Numbered from the stretch's first letter, positions 26,246 to 34,216 are shown. The stretch: 35,462 nucleotides of DNA from Longimonas sp040409695 (GCF_040409695.1 NZ_JARWGJ010000099.1:1-35462); one strand, 5' to 3'. Made by a program: numbers and translations. Notes: generated by a model not told the origin, from the letters alone.

Positions 26246-26318
26246 GCGAGTGGGGGGGTAAGGAGAAAGAGATAAAAGCACAGCGTGCGTTGAAAGCGGT
26301 TCCAAGGCAAGCATGCGC

Positions 26319-26354
26319 TGGCACCATGTTGCACCGTTCTGCAACATGGTGCCA
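26319..26354. other. Perfect 15-bp inverted repeat between tpiA and fabH
   Basis: TGGCACCATGTTGCA (26319-26333) and TGCAACATGGTGCCA (26340-26354) are exact reverse complements around a 6-nt loop. No T-run follows on either strand, so it is not a standard intrinsic terminator. It could be an mRNA processing or stability hairpin, an attenuator, or a protein-binding site ahead of fabH, whose start is about 75 bp further on. Confidence 0.65.
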
Positions 26355-26384
26355 TAAGGCTGCAAGCCAAACCTAAGCAGGTTT

Positions 26385-27155
26385 TTAGGCAGCAACTTCA
26401 GCGGCTCCGACTTCAGCGATAGCAAGAAAGTCATCGGCTGAGAGACTGGCTCCGCCGATTAGTCCGCCGTCGACATCGGGCTGCGAGAGCAGCGATTCGG
26501 CGTTATGGGGCTTCATGCTGCCACCGTACAGGATAGGGATGCCAGCAGCGTCCGCCTTGGTTGAAAGCGCCACCAGCTCGCCACGTACAAATGCATGCAT
26601 TTCCTGCGCTTGTGAAGGCGTGGCAGAGTCGCCGGTGCCAATAGCCCACACCGGTTCGTATGCAACGACGACCTGCCCGGGCACTACAGCGGCATCAGAA
26701 AGAGCAGCGTGGAGCTGTCGACGGACGACAGCCTGGGCTTCTCCAGCATCGCGTTCCGCTTTCGTCTCACCGATGCAGATCACGGGCGTGAGGTCGTGCG
26801 TCTGCGCCTGCTTTACCTGGGCGTTCACGTCCGCGTCCGATAGTCCAAAGAGCTGGCGGCGTTCGGAGTGGCCCACGATAACGTAGGTGCATCCGACAGA
26901 CGCAAGCATGGGGGCAGATACCTCGCCCGTGAATGCCCCGCTGTCTTCATGGTGCATGTGCTGTCCGCCCAGGGCGACAGGCGTTTCGGCAAGTTCACCG
27001 CCTACCGCCTGCAGGTTTATGCTTGGCGGGCAGACCAGCATGTCGATCCCAGAGAGAACGCGTTGTCGTTCAAGGGCGCCACTGGCAATGGCCCCGGCCA
27101 GCGATTGCGCTTCGGGCAGCGTGGTGTTCATCTTCCAGTTTCCAGCAATAAGCAT
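26385..27155 (-). CDS. tpiA: Triosephosphate isomerase
   Basis: 256 residues, full length for a bacterial TIM barrel. It interconverts dihydroxyacetone phosphate and glyceraldehyde-3-phosphate. Catalytic residues are in place: K8 (AGNWKMN), H96 (VIVGHSERR) and E167 (VVVAYEPVWAIGTG). The phosphate-binding loops ILYGGSM and GGLIGGAS are also present. The start at 27155 gives the canonical short N-terminus and has no Shine-Dalgarno. It lies in the middle of the minus-strand run gatB-thioredoxin lipoprotein-methyltransferase-tpiA-fabH. Confidence 0.97.
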   Translation of the reverse strand: MLIAGNWKMNTTLPEAQSLAGAIASGALERQRVLSGIDMLVCPPSINLQAVGGELAETPVALGGQHMHHEDSGAFTGEVSAPMLASVGCTYVIVGHSERRQLFGLSDADVNAQVKQAQTHDLTPVICIGETKAERDAGEAQAVVRRQLHAALSDAAVVPGQVVVAYEPVWAIGTGDSATPSQAQEMHAFVRGELVALSTKADAAGIPILYGGSMKPHNAESLLSQPDVDGGLIGGASLSADDFLAIAEVGAAEVAA

Positions 27156-27207
27156 GCGTGTAAGGCGCTATAGTAAATAGAGAAACGAGGTGGAGCGAGT
27201 CAGGGCG

Positions 27208-27235
27208 GAACGTGGTCGAAAAGAAGACCGCGTTC
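27208..27235 (-). other. Hairpin between methyltransferase gene and tpiA
   Basis: GAACGTGGTC (27208-27217) pairs with GACCGCGTTC (27226-27235), a 10-bp stem with one G-T wobble and an 8-nt loop, starting 17 bp after the methyltransferase stop codon. There is no T-run, so a processing or partial-attenuation role is as likely as termination. Confidence 0.4.
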
Positions 27236-27251
27236 AGAGAGCTACCGGGGG

Positions 27252-27809
27252 CTACTGCTTGCGGGCTTCATAGGCGAACATAGGAGGAATGTTGATCAGG
27301 ACATACTCCTTCTCAACATGCTTGAAGTGCCGGCGCAGCGGCTTCTCCATATGGTTGTAATTCTGGTAGACCAGGAACTTGCCGTCATCGTAGAGCCCGT
27401 CAAATGTATCCTGCAGCAGGTCGTCTTTGATATCGTCGTCAAGGAACGAGAAGGGAATGCCTGAAAGAAAGTAATCCGCTGCTTCCAGACCCAGCGAATC
27501 CATGATTGACTGCACGTTCTCTGCCCGGTCGTGCACCACAGTAACCTGCTCATATTGTTCTTCAAGTGACCGCAGGTCTTCTACAAACCCATCGTTGTTC
27601 TCGATGAGCACCAGCGATGAGTCGGGGTGCATGTTCCGCGCAATGTATCGGCTAAATACCCCGTCGCCCGGGCCATACTCCACGATTGTGCAGGGCGCGT
27701 CGAAGTTGATCCAGCGGCATACGCGCTTGACCAGGTACGATGAGGAGGGGGTGATTGCCGCTACGTCGCGGTCTTTGATGAAGTTCTTGATGTAAGACAG
27801 AGTACCCAT
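27252..27809 (-). CDS. SAM-dependent methyltransferase, PmtA-like
   Basis: 185 residues. The N-terminal KDRDVAAITPSSSYLVKRV is a pattern seen in PmtA-type phospholipid (phosphatidylethanolamine) N-methyltransferases and the related rRNA dimethylase fold. VEYGPGDGVFSRYI (about 43-56) is SAM-binding motif I, and LVLIENNDGF is the acidic motif II. FLSGIPFSF takes the place of the catalytic NLPY-like loop. The substrate is therefore likely a membrane lipid or ornithine lipid, but this is not certain. The gene sits in the gatB-to-fabH run with gaps under 100 bp, next to lipid-related fabH. The ATG at 27809 gives the compact family start. Confidence 0.78.
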   Translation of the reverse strand: MGTLSYIKNFIKDRDVAAITPSSSYLVKRVCRWINFDAPCTIVEYGPGDGVFSRYIARNMHPDSSLVLIENNDGFVEDLRSLEEQYEQVTVVHDRAENVQSIMDSLGLEAADYFLSGIPFSFLDDDIKDDLLQDTFDGLYDDGKFLVYQNYNHMEKPLRRHFKHVEKEYVLINIPPMFAYEARKQ

Positions 27810-27895
27810 TCAAACAAAGGAAGCTGGTGAGCGATAGCGAAAGTAAGCTGTATGCTGGACGCTGGACGCGCGAACGCGTACTGAGAGACCCGCTG

Positions 27896-29302
27896 CTAAC
27901 GCGCGCTCGTGCTCGCGTCTAAGGTCCGGATGTCCTCCTGAAGCGCGACAATCGCCGTGCCCAGGTACTTATTCACAATGCGGCCCTCTGCATCAATCAA
28001 CACACGTGTGGGGAGGGATGCAATGTTGTAAGTTTCAAGTAAGGGGCTTTCGTTACCCTCGGGGGCAATCACGTGATGGCCAGGGAGCGAACGGCCATCG
28101 CGAAACGCTTCGTTAAGCACAGAGTCGGGCTCTAACGAGATCGAGATGATCTGCAGATCCTGGGACTGGGTGCCCTCATAGATGGCGTTGCGCGTAGGGA
28201 TCTGCTCGCGGTAGAGGGCATTCTGTGGGCGGTAAAACTCAAGCAGTACCGGGCGTTCTCCAATTGCGTCTAACGAGAGCGTCTCACCGTCGGTGGTCGT
28301 CACACTGAAGTCAGGAGCGGTACTTCCCGGCAGCAGGTTCTCGGCTTCGTATTCGGCGCGAGAGGCCCACTCGGCCCATTCAGTGTTCGGGTACTCACTG
28401 CGCAGCGTACGCGCAGCCTGCAGCGCGTCGTCGCGGTCTAAGCTGTCGAGATGGGTGCGAACGACCTCGGCCATCAGGCTCGCTCGCACATTGGCGTCGG
28501 CCCCGCTCTCTCGGGCTTGGGCGATAGCCTCCTCAAGAAGGTTGAGCGCGGCAACTTTGCCGTTGCGCTCCGCCTCAGCCTGCCGCGCAATGCGCAGCGC
28601 CTCGGCATAACGTGGATTGGTTGGCGAGAGGGCTACCGCACGCGCCACAGTCAGCGAGTCGTTCCAGCCCTGAATCATCGCGATCGACTCGACCGCTGCC
28701 AGGTCGGCAACGTATGAGCCGGGAAACCCTTCGCGCAGTCCCCAGAGAATGCTGCTCGTCTGGCGCACGCTCTGCCCGATGCGGGTTTCATCATACGTAT
28801 CCTGCAGGCCGTCGACCATGGTCTGGCGGTGCAGGGCCATGGTGTTGCGATACGCCATCAGCGCATCGTTCTCGGGCGAGCGGATGCGGGCCAGCCCGCG
28901 CACCGGAAGCTGCATGCGAAGCGTGGCGCTATCGCCTTCGGCAACGACAAGCTCCCCTTCGTGCAGCACGTTCCCGCGCCGCTGTACAACGTAGGGGTAT
29001 ACCGCCCGCTCTGGCGCGCTTATCGTCATCGAGAAGGCCCCCGACGTGTCGGTCTGGGCAATCCCCAGCGTATCGATGCTGCGCCCTACTGGCTGGATGA
29101 CCAGCACGGTGAACCCACTGTAGTTTTCGGTTGGGTCGACATCAGGGTGAACCGTGATCTGACCTTCGAATACGCTTTCGATACGGGGCTGCTCTTGGGC
29201 CTGCCCCGACCCACACGCAGCAACCAGAACCATTGTAGCCAGCAGGCTACAGAGAAGGCCCGACGACCAGCGGGAGAGCCCGGGAAGCAATGAAATGCGC
29301 AC
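27896..29302 (-). CDS. Thioredoxin-fold lipoprotein without CXXC
   Basis: About 468 residues. A lipoprotein signal is clear (LLCSLLATMVLVAAC, lipobox VAAC). The frame opens with ATG at 29347, but a GTG at 29302 (MRISLLPGLSRW...) gives a better signal peptide, so I use it; the start is uncertain. An N-terminal beta-domain (~40-130) resembles those of TlpA-like envelope proteins. A helical, TPR-like middle (YAEALRIARQAEAERNGKVA) follows. A C-terminal AhpC/TSA-Redoxin-like fold (LLPGSTAPDFSVTTTDGETL, PVLLEFYRP, LPTRVLIDAEGRIVNKYLG) closes the protein. The active-site CXXC of TlpA is replaced by PQNALY, so no disulfide chemistry is expected. The gene is between gatB and the methyltransferase in the same direction. 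Confidence 0.82.
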   Translation of the reverse strand: MRISLLPGLSRWSSGLLCSLLATMVLVAACGSGQAQEQPRIESVFEGQITVHPDVDPTENYSGFTVLVIQPVGRSIDTLGIAQTDTSGAFSMTISAPERAVYPYVVQRRGNVLHEGELVVAEGDSATLRMQLPVRGLARIRSPENDALMAYRNTMALHRQTMVDGLQDTYDETRIGQSVRQTSSILWGLREGFPGSYVADLAAVESIAMIQGWNDSLTVARAVALSPTNPRYAEALRIARQAEAERNGKVAALNLLEEAIAQARESGADANVRASLMAEVVRTHLDSLDRDDALQAARTLRSEYPNTEWAEWASRAEYEAENLLPGSTAPDFSVTTTDGETLSLDAIGERPVLLEFYRPQNALYREQIPTRNAIYEGTQSQDLQIISISLEPDSVLNEAFRDGRSLPGHHVIAPEGNESPLLETYNIASLPTRVLIDAEGRIVNKYLGTAIVALQEDIRTLDASTSAR

Positions 29303-29400
29303 GACGCTATAAGATAAATGATACAATAGTGTGAATGCCACGGACATGCAGAACGCCCCGGGGCAGACGCCCCGAGGAAGCGGGTAAGCAGCTACGTATG

Positions 29401-30912
29401 CTACGCCGATTCGGCGCGCGCATCCAGCTTCTCAGAGAGCACGTCGCGCACCAGCTGCGGGTTCGGAGAGCCGTCCATGCGCTGCATGACCTGTCCGATA
29501 AAGAAGCCCAGGAGTCCGTCTTTGCCGTCGAGGTAGCTGGACACGTTATCGGGGTTGTCGTCGAGTACCGATTCGGCGACGGGTTCAATGCTTCCGCGGT
29601 CCGAAATCTGAATCAGGTTGTTCTCGTCAGCGATCTTCCCGGCTGAGTCGTCGGTGTTCTCCAGCATCAGCTCGAAGACCTCCTGGGCACCGCTGGAGCT
29701 GACTTTGTCTTCGAGGCGAAGATATACAAGCTGGGCGAGGCGCCGGGGCGTAACGGGGAGCGTTTCGGGTGTGTAGTCGGTCTCGTTGAGCGTGCGAAGC
29801 ACATCGCTCATAACGAAGTTAGCTACCTCTTTCGCCTGTGCTTTCGTATCCCCGCCTTTGGTGCGCTTGAAGAGCGAAGAGAGGGCCTCCTCGAAGTAGT
29901 CGGCCAGGGCCCGCTCCTCGGTGAGCACCTCCGCATCGTAGGCCGGCAGGCCCAGGCTGCTCATGAAACGCGTGCGTCGCGCATCAGGCATCTCAGGAAG
30001 CGCCTCGCGCAGCGTCTCAATCCGTTCGCGGGGCACAACGATCGGCGGCAGGTCCGGGTCGGGCATGTAGCGGTAGTCGTGGGCTGCCTCTTTGGTGCGC
30101 ATGGTGCGGGTGCGCTGCGCATCCGCATCCCACAGCAGCGTCTGTTGCTGCACGGCCTCGCCGCGCTCGCGCGCTACAATCTGACGGTTGATCTCGTACT
30201 CGAGCGCACGCTCTACATTACGAATCGAGTTCAAGTTCTTGAGCTCGGTGCGCGTGCCGAATCCGGTCTGCCCCTTGGGGCGCACCGACACGTTGGCGTC
30301 GCACCGAAGCGACCCTTCCTCCATGTTGCCATCGCTGATGCCAAGCCAGCGCACGAGCTGCCGCACCTTGTGCAGGTACCGGTACGCCTCACGGGGCGAA
30401 CGCAGGTCTGGCTCCGACACCATCTCGATGAGCGGTACGCCGCAGCGGTTGTAGTCGAGCAGCGTATGCGAGGCGCTCTGGTCATGAATCGACTTGCCTG
30501 CATCCTCTTCAAGGTGGATGCGCGTAATGCCAATGCGCTTGCGAGGCGTCTCTTCGGAGGCGTCGTCCTCGGGGCCTGCATCAATCTCAAGGTAGCCGCC
30601 AAAGCAGAGCGGGGTGTCGAACTGCGAGGTCTGGTAGCCTTTGGGCAGGTCGGGGTAGAAGTAGTGCTTGCGCGCAAAGAATGACTGCTCGGCGATCTCG
30701 CAGTGCGTGGCCAGCCCCATACGTAACGTGTGCGCTACAGCCGCCTCGTTTAAGACCGGCAGCGTGCCAGGATGCCCCAGACTTACCGGGTCGACGTGCG
30801 TGTTCGGGGGCGCTCCGTAGGCGGCGGCTTCAGGACTGAATAGCTTCGCCTCTGTTTGCAGTTGGCAGTGCACCTCCAGCCCTATGACGGGCTCGTACGT
30901 CTCGTGCAGCAT
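29401..30912 (-). CDS. gatB: Asp-tRNA(Asn)/Glu-tRNA(Gln) amidotransferase subunit B
   Basis: 503 residues, slightly longer than the usual ~480. With GatA and GatC it converts misacylated Glu-tRNA(Gln) and Asp-tRNA(Asn) to the amidated forms. Signature segments: YEPVIGLEVHCQL at the start, FYPDLPKGYQTSQFDTPLC, DYNRCGVPLIEMVSEPD, GSLRCDANVSVRP, ELKNLNSIRNVERALEYE and YRYMPDPDLPPI. The C-terminal tRNA-binding helical/YqeY region (FFIGQVMQRMDGSPNPQLV) is complete. gatA and gatC are outside the window. It appears to be first in a minus-strand transcription unit. An acidic insertion (DAGPEDDASEETPRKR) fits a halophile. Confidence 0.97.
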   Translation of the reverse strand: MLHETYEPVIGLEVHCQLQTEAKLFSPEAAAYGAPPNTHVDPVSLGHPGTLPVLNEAAVAHTLRMGLATHCEIAEQSFFARKHYFYPDLPKGYQTSQFDTPLCFGGYLEIDAGPEDDASEETPRKRIGITRIHLEEDAGKSIHDQSASHTLLDYNRCGVPLIEMVSEPDLRSPREAYRYLHKVRQLVRWLGISDGNMEEGSLRCDANVSVRPKGQTGFGTRTELKNLNSIRNVERALEYEINRQIVARERGEAVQQQTLLWDADAQRTRTMRTKEAAHDYRYMPDPDLPPIVVPRERIETLREALPEMPDARRTRFMSSLGLPAYDAEVLTEERALADYFEEALSSLFKRTKGGDTKAQAKEVANFVMSDVLRTLNETDYTPETLPVTPRRLAQLVYLRLEDKVSSSGAQEVFELMLENTDDSAGKIADENNLIQISDRGSIEPVAESVLDDNPDNVSSYLDGKDGLLGFFIGQVMQRMDGSPNPQLVRDVLSEKLDARAESA

Positions 30913-31046
30913 AAAAGCGGACGGGGGACAATAGAAAGAGTGGGATAGTCGGAATGCGACGGTGGGGCGCCGCTACTCAGTTGCTAACTTAACCACCGTT
31001 GCATTGTTCAGCAAACCGGGCGCAACGCCTCGGTCAGCGCGCTGTA

Positions 31047-31526
31047 CTACAGTCCGCCCCACTTCGAAAAGATCTCGTCGACATGGGCATCGGTCTTCGG
31101 ACGCTTGAACACGTGCCGGATCACGCCGTCGGGGTCGATAAGATACGTGGTGCGCTTGGTGCCGACAACGGTGTTGCCATACAGATTTCGCTCACCGTAC
31201 ACGCCATATGTCGTTAGAATCTCGTGGTCGGGGTCTGCCACCAGCGGAAACGGAAGCGCATACTCATCTGCAAACTCGGTATGCGAGTCCACCCCGTCTT
31301 CCGATACGCCGATCACCGCAATGCCGTGCTCCTGCAGGCGCTCATACCCGTCGCGCAGCGTGCAGGCCTGCTTGGTGCATCCGGGGGTGTTGTCTTTCGG
31401 ATAGAAGTAAAGCGCCACCCACTGCCCGCGGTAGTCCGACAGCGTGAGCGGTTCTTCATGCTGCGTAGGCCCTGTAAAATCAGGCGCTTCAGTGCCTACG
31501 TCGAGGCGGTCGATAGAAGGAGGCAT
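31047..31526 (-). CDS. bcp: Thioredoxin-dependent peroxiredoxin, Bcp/PrxQ type
   Basis: 159 residues, normal for the family. It reduces H2O2 and organic peroxides using thioredoxin. Peroxidatic C50 and resolving C55 lie in the TPGCTKQAC motif, the five-residue spacing of the alpha-helical Bcp subtype. APDFTGP, YFYPKDNTPGC and TTYLIDPDGVIRHVF are typical. The frame extends upstream to 31631, but the added residues are not Bcp-like; MPPSIDRLDVG (31526) is the natural start. Upstream, between bcp and the tRNA terminator, lies a cluster of ATGAGTACA repeats. It is 134 bp upstream of gatB in the same orientation. Confidence 0.95.
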   Translation of the reverse strand: MPPSIDRLDVGTEAPDFTGPTQHEEPLTLSDYRGQWVALYFYPKDNTPGCTKQACTLRDGYERLQEHGIAVIGVSEDGVDSHTEFADEYALPFPLVADPDHEILTTYGVYGERNLYGNTVVGTKRTTYLIDPDGVIRHVFKRPKTDAHVDEIFSKWGGL

Positions 31527-31605
31527 CGTGTAAAAGGGGATAAGTAGCGTATGCGGATGAACAGCGCCGGGGCGCAGTCGGGGTGCAATGGCCCCCCGCG
31601 TAAGC

Positions 31606-31651
31606 ATGAGTACAATGAGTACAACATGCATGAGTACATCTTATGAGTACA
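31606..31651. repeat. Cluster of four ATGAGTACA repeats
   Basis: The exact 9-mer ATGAGTACA occurs at 31606, 31615, 31630 and 31643. Longer matches around the last two share ACA(A/T)C(A)TGC. The cluster lies 80-125 bp upstream of the bcp start. It may be a set of binding sites or simple-sequence expansion. Confidence 0.55.
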
Positions 31652-31661
31652 ACATACATGC

Positions 31662-31694
31662 AAAAAGCCCTGCCGCCAGAAGGGACGGCAGGGC
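31662..31694 (-). terminator. Intrinsic terminator of tRNA-Thr
   Basis: On the minus strand, GCCCTGCCG pairs with CGGCAGGGC (31686-31694 with 31667-31675) around a 10-nt loop and is followed directly by TTTTT (31662-31666). It begins 5 nt after the tRNA 3' end. Confidence 0.9.
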
Positions 31695-31699
31695 TGCAG

Positions 31700-31772
31700 A
31701 GCCAACGACCGGACTCGAACCGGTGACCTGTCCCTTACGAGGGGACTGCTCTACCAACTGAGCTACGTTGGC
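31700..31772 (-). tRNA. tRNA-Thr (anticodon CGT)
   Basis: The minus-strand sequence starts GCCAACGTAGCTCAGTTGG and folds as a cloverleaf. The 7-bp acceptor stem is GCCAACG/CGTTGGC and the D arm is GCTCAGTTGGTAGAGC. The anticodon stem GTCCC/GGGAC holds loop CTCGTAA, giving anticodon CGT (reads ACG, Thr). The T arm is ACCGGTTCGAGTCCGGT and the discriminator is T. CCA is not encoded. A strong terminator follows directly. Confidence 0.95.
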
Positions 31773-31954
31773 GGCTTTCTGTCTGTAGCTTTTTGTTTGT
31801 AGCACAGGATGCACGCGACGCCCTTACAAATGATCCAGTTAGTGCACAGCCAGCAGTGTAGTTTCATCATGGATTTACGGATGCGGGGCCCAGGTGCCCG
31901 TCTGCCGGTTCTGGTGCGCTTTCGAGGCGCAGAGGGCCGTGCCATAGCAGGGCC

Positions 31955-32755
31955 TCACGTGCGATCAACAATCGCCTGCAGCTGGTCTAATGCGCGTTGG
32001 GTAAGCAGCGCAACAAGCCGGCGCCGCACCTCGCGCTGATGGTCAAGGTAGAACGCAAACTCGTCCTCGGTAAAGTGGCCGGCAATCAGGCCCACGAGCG
32101 TACGCTTCAGGCGGCGGTCTTCCTTGAGCAGGTTGCGCACCTTCGCCTCCTGGTCGGCACGGTCCATCTGAGCTACGCCCGTGTTGTACTTGGCCAGGTA
32201 GCGCGCCACCGTCGTCAGGATGAGCGGGTTCTGCAGTTTGCATAGCGGACGCAGCGTACGGCTCTGGAACTGCTCCATGGGCCGCTGGTCGTCGGTGTCG
32301 ACCGGAACGTGCGGGCGAATGCGCTGCACGGCGGCGTCGCGGGGTCCTGCACCGAGGCCCCACAGTTCGGGTGTGGCCAGCTCCACGCTGTTGCCTGCCG
32401 GGTCGCGCACGTAAAGCGATACCGCCTGTTCGTTGTGGGGCCAGGTCGTGCTGTCCTCAACAGAGATACCGTGCTGGTCGAAGCGCGCTCGCCACGCATC
32501 CACCTGCCCAAAAGGGATAGCAAGCGCAACGTGTCCGGGGCCGTCGGCGCCGTGGGCGGGCAGCGATTCGGTCTGGCGCGTCACTTCGGCGATGAACACG
32601 TGCAGGATGCCATCGCCACACTGAAACGAGAGATGGCGGTTGGGCTCGTCAAACACCACGGGTAGGTTCAGCACCGTGCCATAAAAGTGGCGTACTGCCT
32701 CCAGATCCGACGCGTATAGGCTGGTTTCGAGGATATGGGTGGGGCGCATGGGCAA
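31955..32755 (-). CDS. VOC (glyoxalase/dioxygenase-fold) protein with helical C-terminal domain
   Basis: 266 residues. The N-terminal ~130 form a vicinal-oxygen-chelate domain: THILETSLYASDLEAVRHFY, GPGHVALAI and DPAGNSVELA supply the usual His, His, Glu metal-ligand positions, so it may be an active metalloenzyme (glyoxalase, ring-cleaving dioxygenase or thiol transferase type; substrate unknown). From about residue 160 a separate, mostly helical, charged domain follows (MEQFQSRTLRPLCKLQNPLI, RNLLKEDRRLKRTLVGLIAG, EVRRRLVALL) that I do not recognise. A second ATG two codons in (32749) is an equally good start. It stands alone between glpA and the tRNA. Confidence 0.75.
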   Translation of the reverse strand: MPMRPTHILETSLYASDLEAVRHFYGTVLNLPVVFDEPNRHLSFQCGDGILHVFIAEVTRQTESLPAHGADGPGHVALAIPFGQVDAWRARFDQHGISVEDSTTWPHNEQAVSLYVRDPAGNSVELATPELWGLGAGPRDAAVQRIRPHVPVDTDDQRPMEQFQSRTLRPLCKLQNPLILTTVARYLAKYNTGVAQMDRADQEAKVRNLLKEDRRLKRTLVGLIAGHFTEDEFAFYLDHQREVRRRLVALLTQRALDQLQAIVDRT

Positions 32756-32887
32756 GACGGCAGTCAGGGAAAGCAGGGAATTGAGCAGGTAGCTCGCAGC
32801 AGCGTGCGTTCTCTGAACCGTCTTTCGAGGCGGTGGATTCGACGCGCCAACGTCCAGCGCTCTACATTGCAGAAAAATCGATAGCTA

Positions 32888-32911
32888 AGGTGCCACAGCA
32901 AAAGAGCACCT
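32888..32911 (-). terminator. Weak hairpin after glpA
   Basis: AGGTGC (32888-32893) pairs with GCACCT (32906-32911). On the minus strand a T5 run occurs about 11 nt further on. Position, 20-40 bp after the glpA stop, supports a terminator; the short stem and distant T-run do not. Confidence 0.35.
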
Positions 32912-32929
32912 CGGAGTCAAAATAGGTTT

Positions 32930-34162
32930 TCAGGCTGCCGCACCGTTTTTAACCACATCCGAGTCGGTAGGGCCCTGCGCGTCGTAGTGCGCCACGAACG
33001 CATCGAGCCGGTCCGGGTCGTCGGCGCCGGGTAGCGGACGCGTGGCGGTCTGGCATTCGGCTTCCACACCGAGCTTGCTGCAGATGCGATCTGCCACGGC
33101 TTCGGCCATCTGGCGGTAGGTGGTGAGCTTCCCTCCCACGATGCTCAGGAAGTTCTCTACCCCGTCGTCGGCATGGTCGAGCACGAAAAACCCTCGCGAG
33201 ATCCCACGCCGGTTGCTCTTCTGCTCGTCGGGCGCGTACAGCGGGCGCACGCCCCACCAGGTGCGTACCACAGCCGCCTCAGCAACCGGCGGCAGCATCT
33301 TGGCGCACTCCTGAACCGACTTCTCGACCTCCCATTCGGCCTCCTCATATGCGTCGGGATCGGAGACGGAAACGCTTGTTGTGCCGAGTACAACTTCGCT
33401 TTCGTGGGGAACGATAATGTCGCCATCATCGGGGTCGCGGCACCGGTTGAGGGCGGGGCCGAGGGCGTCGTATGCCACCGAGATCATAACACCCCGCGAG
33501 GGCGCCATCTCGACATCGACGCCGGCCATCGCGGCCACCTGTCCGGCCCAGGCGCCCGTCGCGTTGATCACATACTGTGGGGCAACCGTTGCATCTACGC
33601 TGCCGCCCAGTGTGGCCTGTATGATATGCCCGTCTTCAACGGTCAGGTTCTCAAGAGGCGCATGCGGGAAGACCGTGCCGCCATGCTCCTCGGCATCGGC
33701 AGCGTTGGCCGCGCTGAGGCGTGAGGGATAGACGACCCCGTCGGGGACCCACATGGCGCGTTCCACGCGTTCGGAGAGTCCGGGCACGACGCGCCGCGCT
33801 GCATTTCCGTCGAGTACACGCGTCTCGATACCGATAGACTCGCAGGCTGCCCGCTTGCTCTCGAAGTAGTCTGGGTCATCCTCCGGAAGCTGGATAAACA
33901 GCCCCCCTGTGTTGCGGATGCACGCCCCGCCGATGGAGCGAAGCACGCGATTCTCTTCAATGCATTCTTCGGCACCGGTGCGATCGGCCTCGGCGTAGCG
34001 GGCCCCGCTGTGGAGCAGTCCGTGCGACCGGCTCGACGCCCCGCTGGAGAGGCCGTTTCGCTCGGCAAGCATCACGCTGATGCCACGAAGCGCAAGGTCG
34101 CGAGCAATGCCAGTGCCAGTCGCACCGCCGCCAATGACCAGTACAGTAGGAGCGTCTTCCAT
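32930..34162 (-). CDS. glpA: FAD-dependent glycerol-3-phosphate dehydrogenase, GlpA-type, short
   Basis: 410 residues. It oxidises sn-glycerol-3-phosphate to dihydroxyacetone phosphate, passing electrons to the respiratory chain. The N-terminal FAD site is VLVIGGGATGTGIARD (8-22). ERNGLSSGASSRSHGLLHSG, ECIEENRVLRSIGG and GGLFIQLPEDD match E. coli GlpA more closely than GlpD (from memory). SRGVMISVAY, NRCRDPDDGDIIVPH, GTTSVSV, WWGVRPLYAP, VLDHADDGVENFLSIVGGKL and LTTYRQMAE complete the oxidoreductase. The protein stops shortly after RPLPGADDP, where E. coli GlpA continues with a Cys-rich BFD-like [2Fe-2S] domain, so that ~130-residue part is absent. glpB and glpC are not seen. Its product feeds tpiA. 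The ATG at 34162 gives the conserved N-terminus. Confidence 0.88.
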   Translation of the reverse strand: MEDAPTVLVIGGGATGTGIARDLALRGISVMLAERNGLSSGASSRSHGLLHSGARYAEADRTGAEECIEENRVLRSIGGACIRNTGGLFIQLPEDDPDYFESKRAACESIGIETRVLDGNAARRVVPGLSERVERAMWVPDGVVYPSRLSAANAADAEEHGGTVFPHAPLENLTVEDGHIIQATLGGSVDATVAPQYVINATGAWAGQVAAMAGVDVEMAPSRGVMISVAYDALGPALNRCRDPDDGDIIVPHESEVVLGTTSVSVSDPDAYEEAEWEVEKSVQECAKMLPPVAEAAVVRTWWGVRPLYAPDEQKSNRRGISRGFFVLDHADDGVENFLSIVGGKLTTYRQMAEAVADRICSKLGVEAECQTATRPLPGADDPDRLDAFVAHYDAQGPTDSDVVKNGAAA

Positions 34163-34216
34163 TGGAAGAAGGGGCTGAATAGGTGGGAATACGAGCGACC
34201 ACCGTCACGCTTAGGC

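Noticed and set aside
29359..29374. CGGGGC/GCCCCG hairpin after gatB as a terminator
   Set aside because: Only a 6-bp stem with no T-run on the minus strand; it lies just before the next gene of the same unit.
31606..31651. Possible CRISPR-like array of ATGAGTACA
   Set aside because: Repeats are only 9 bp with irregular 0-6 bp gaps; no spacers and no cas genes.
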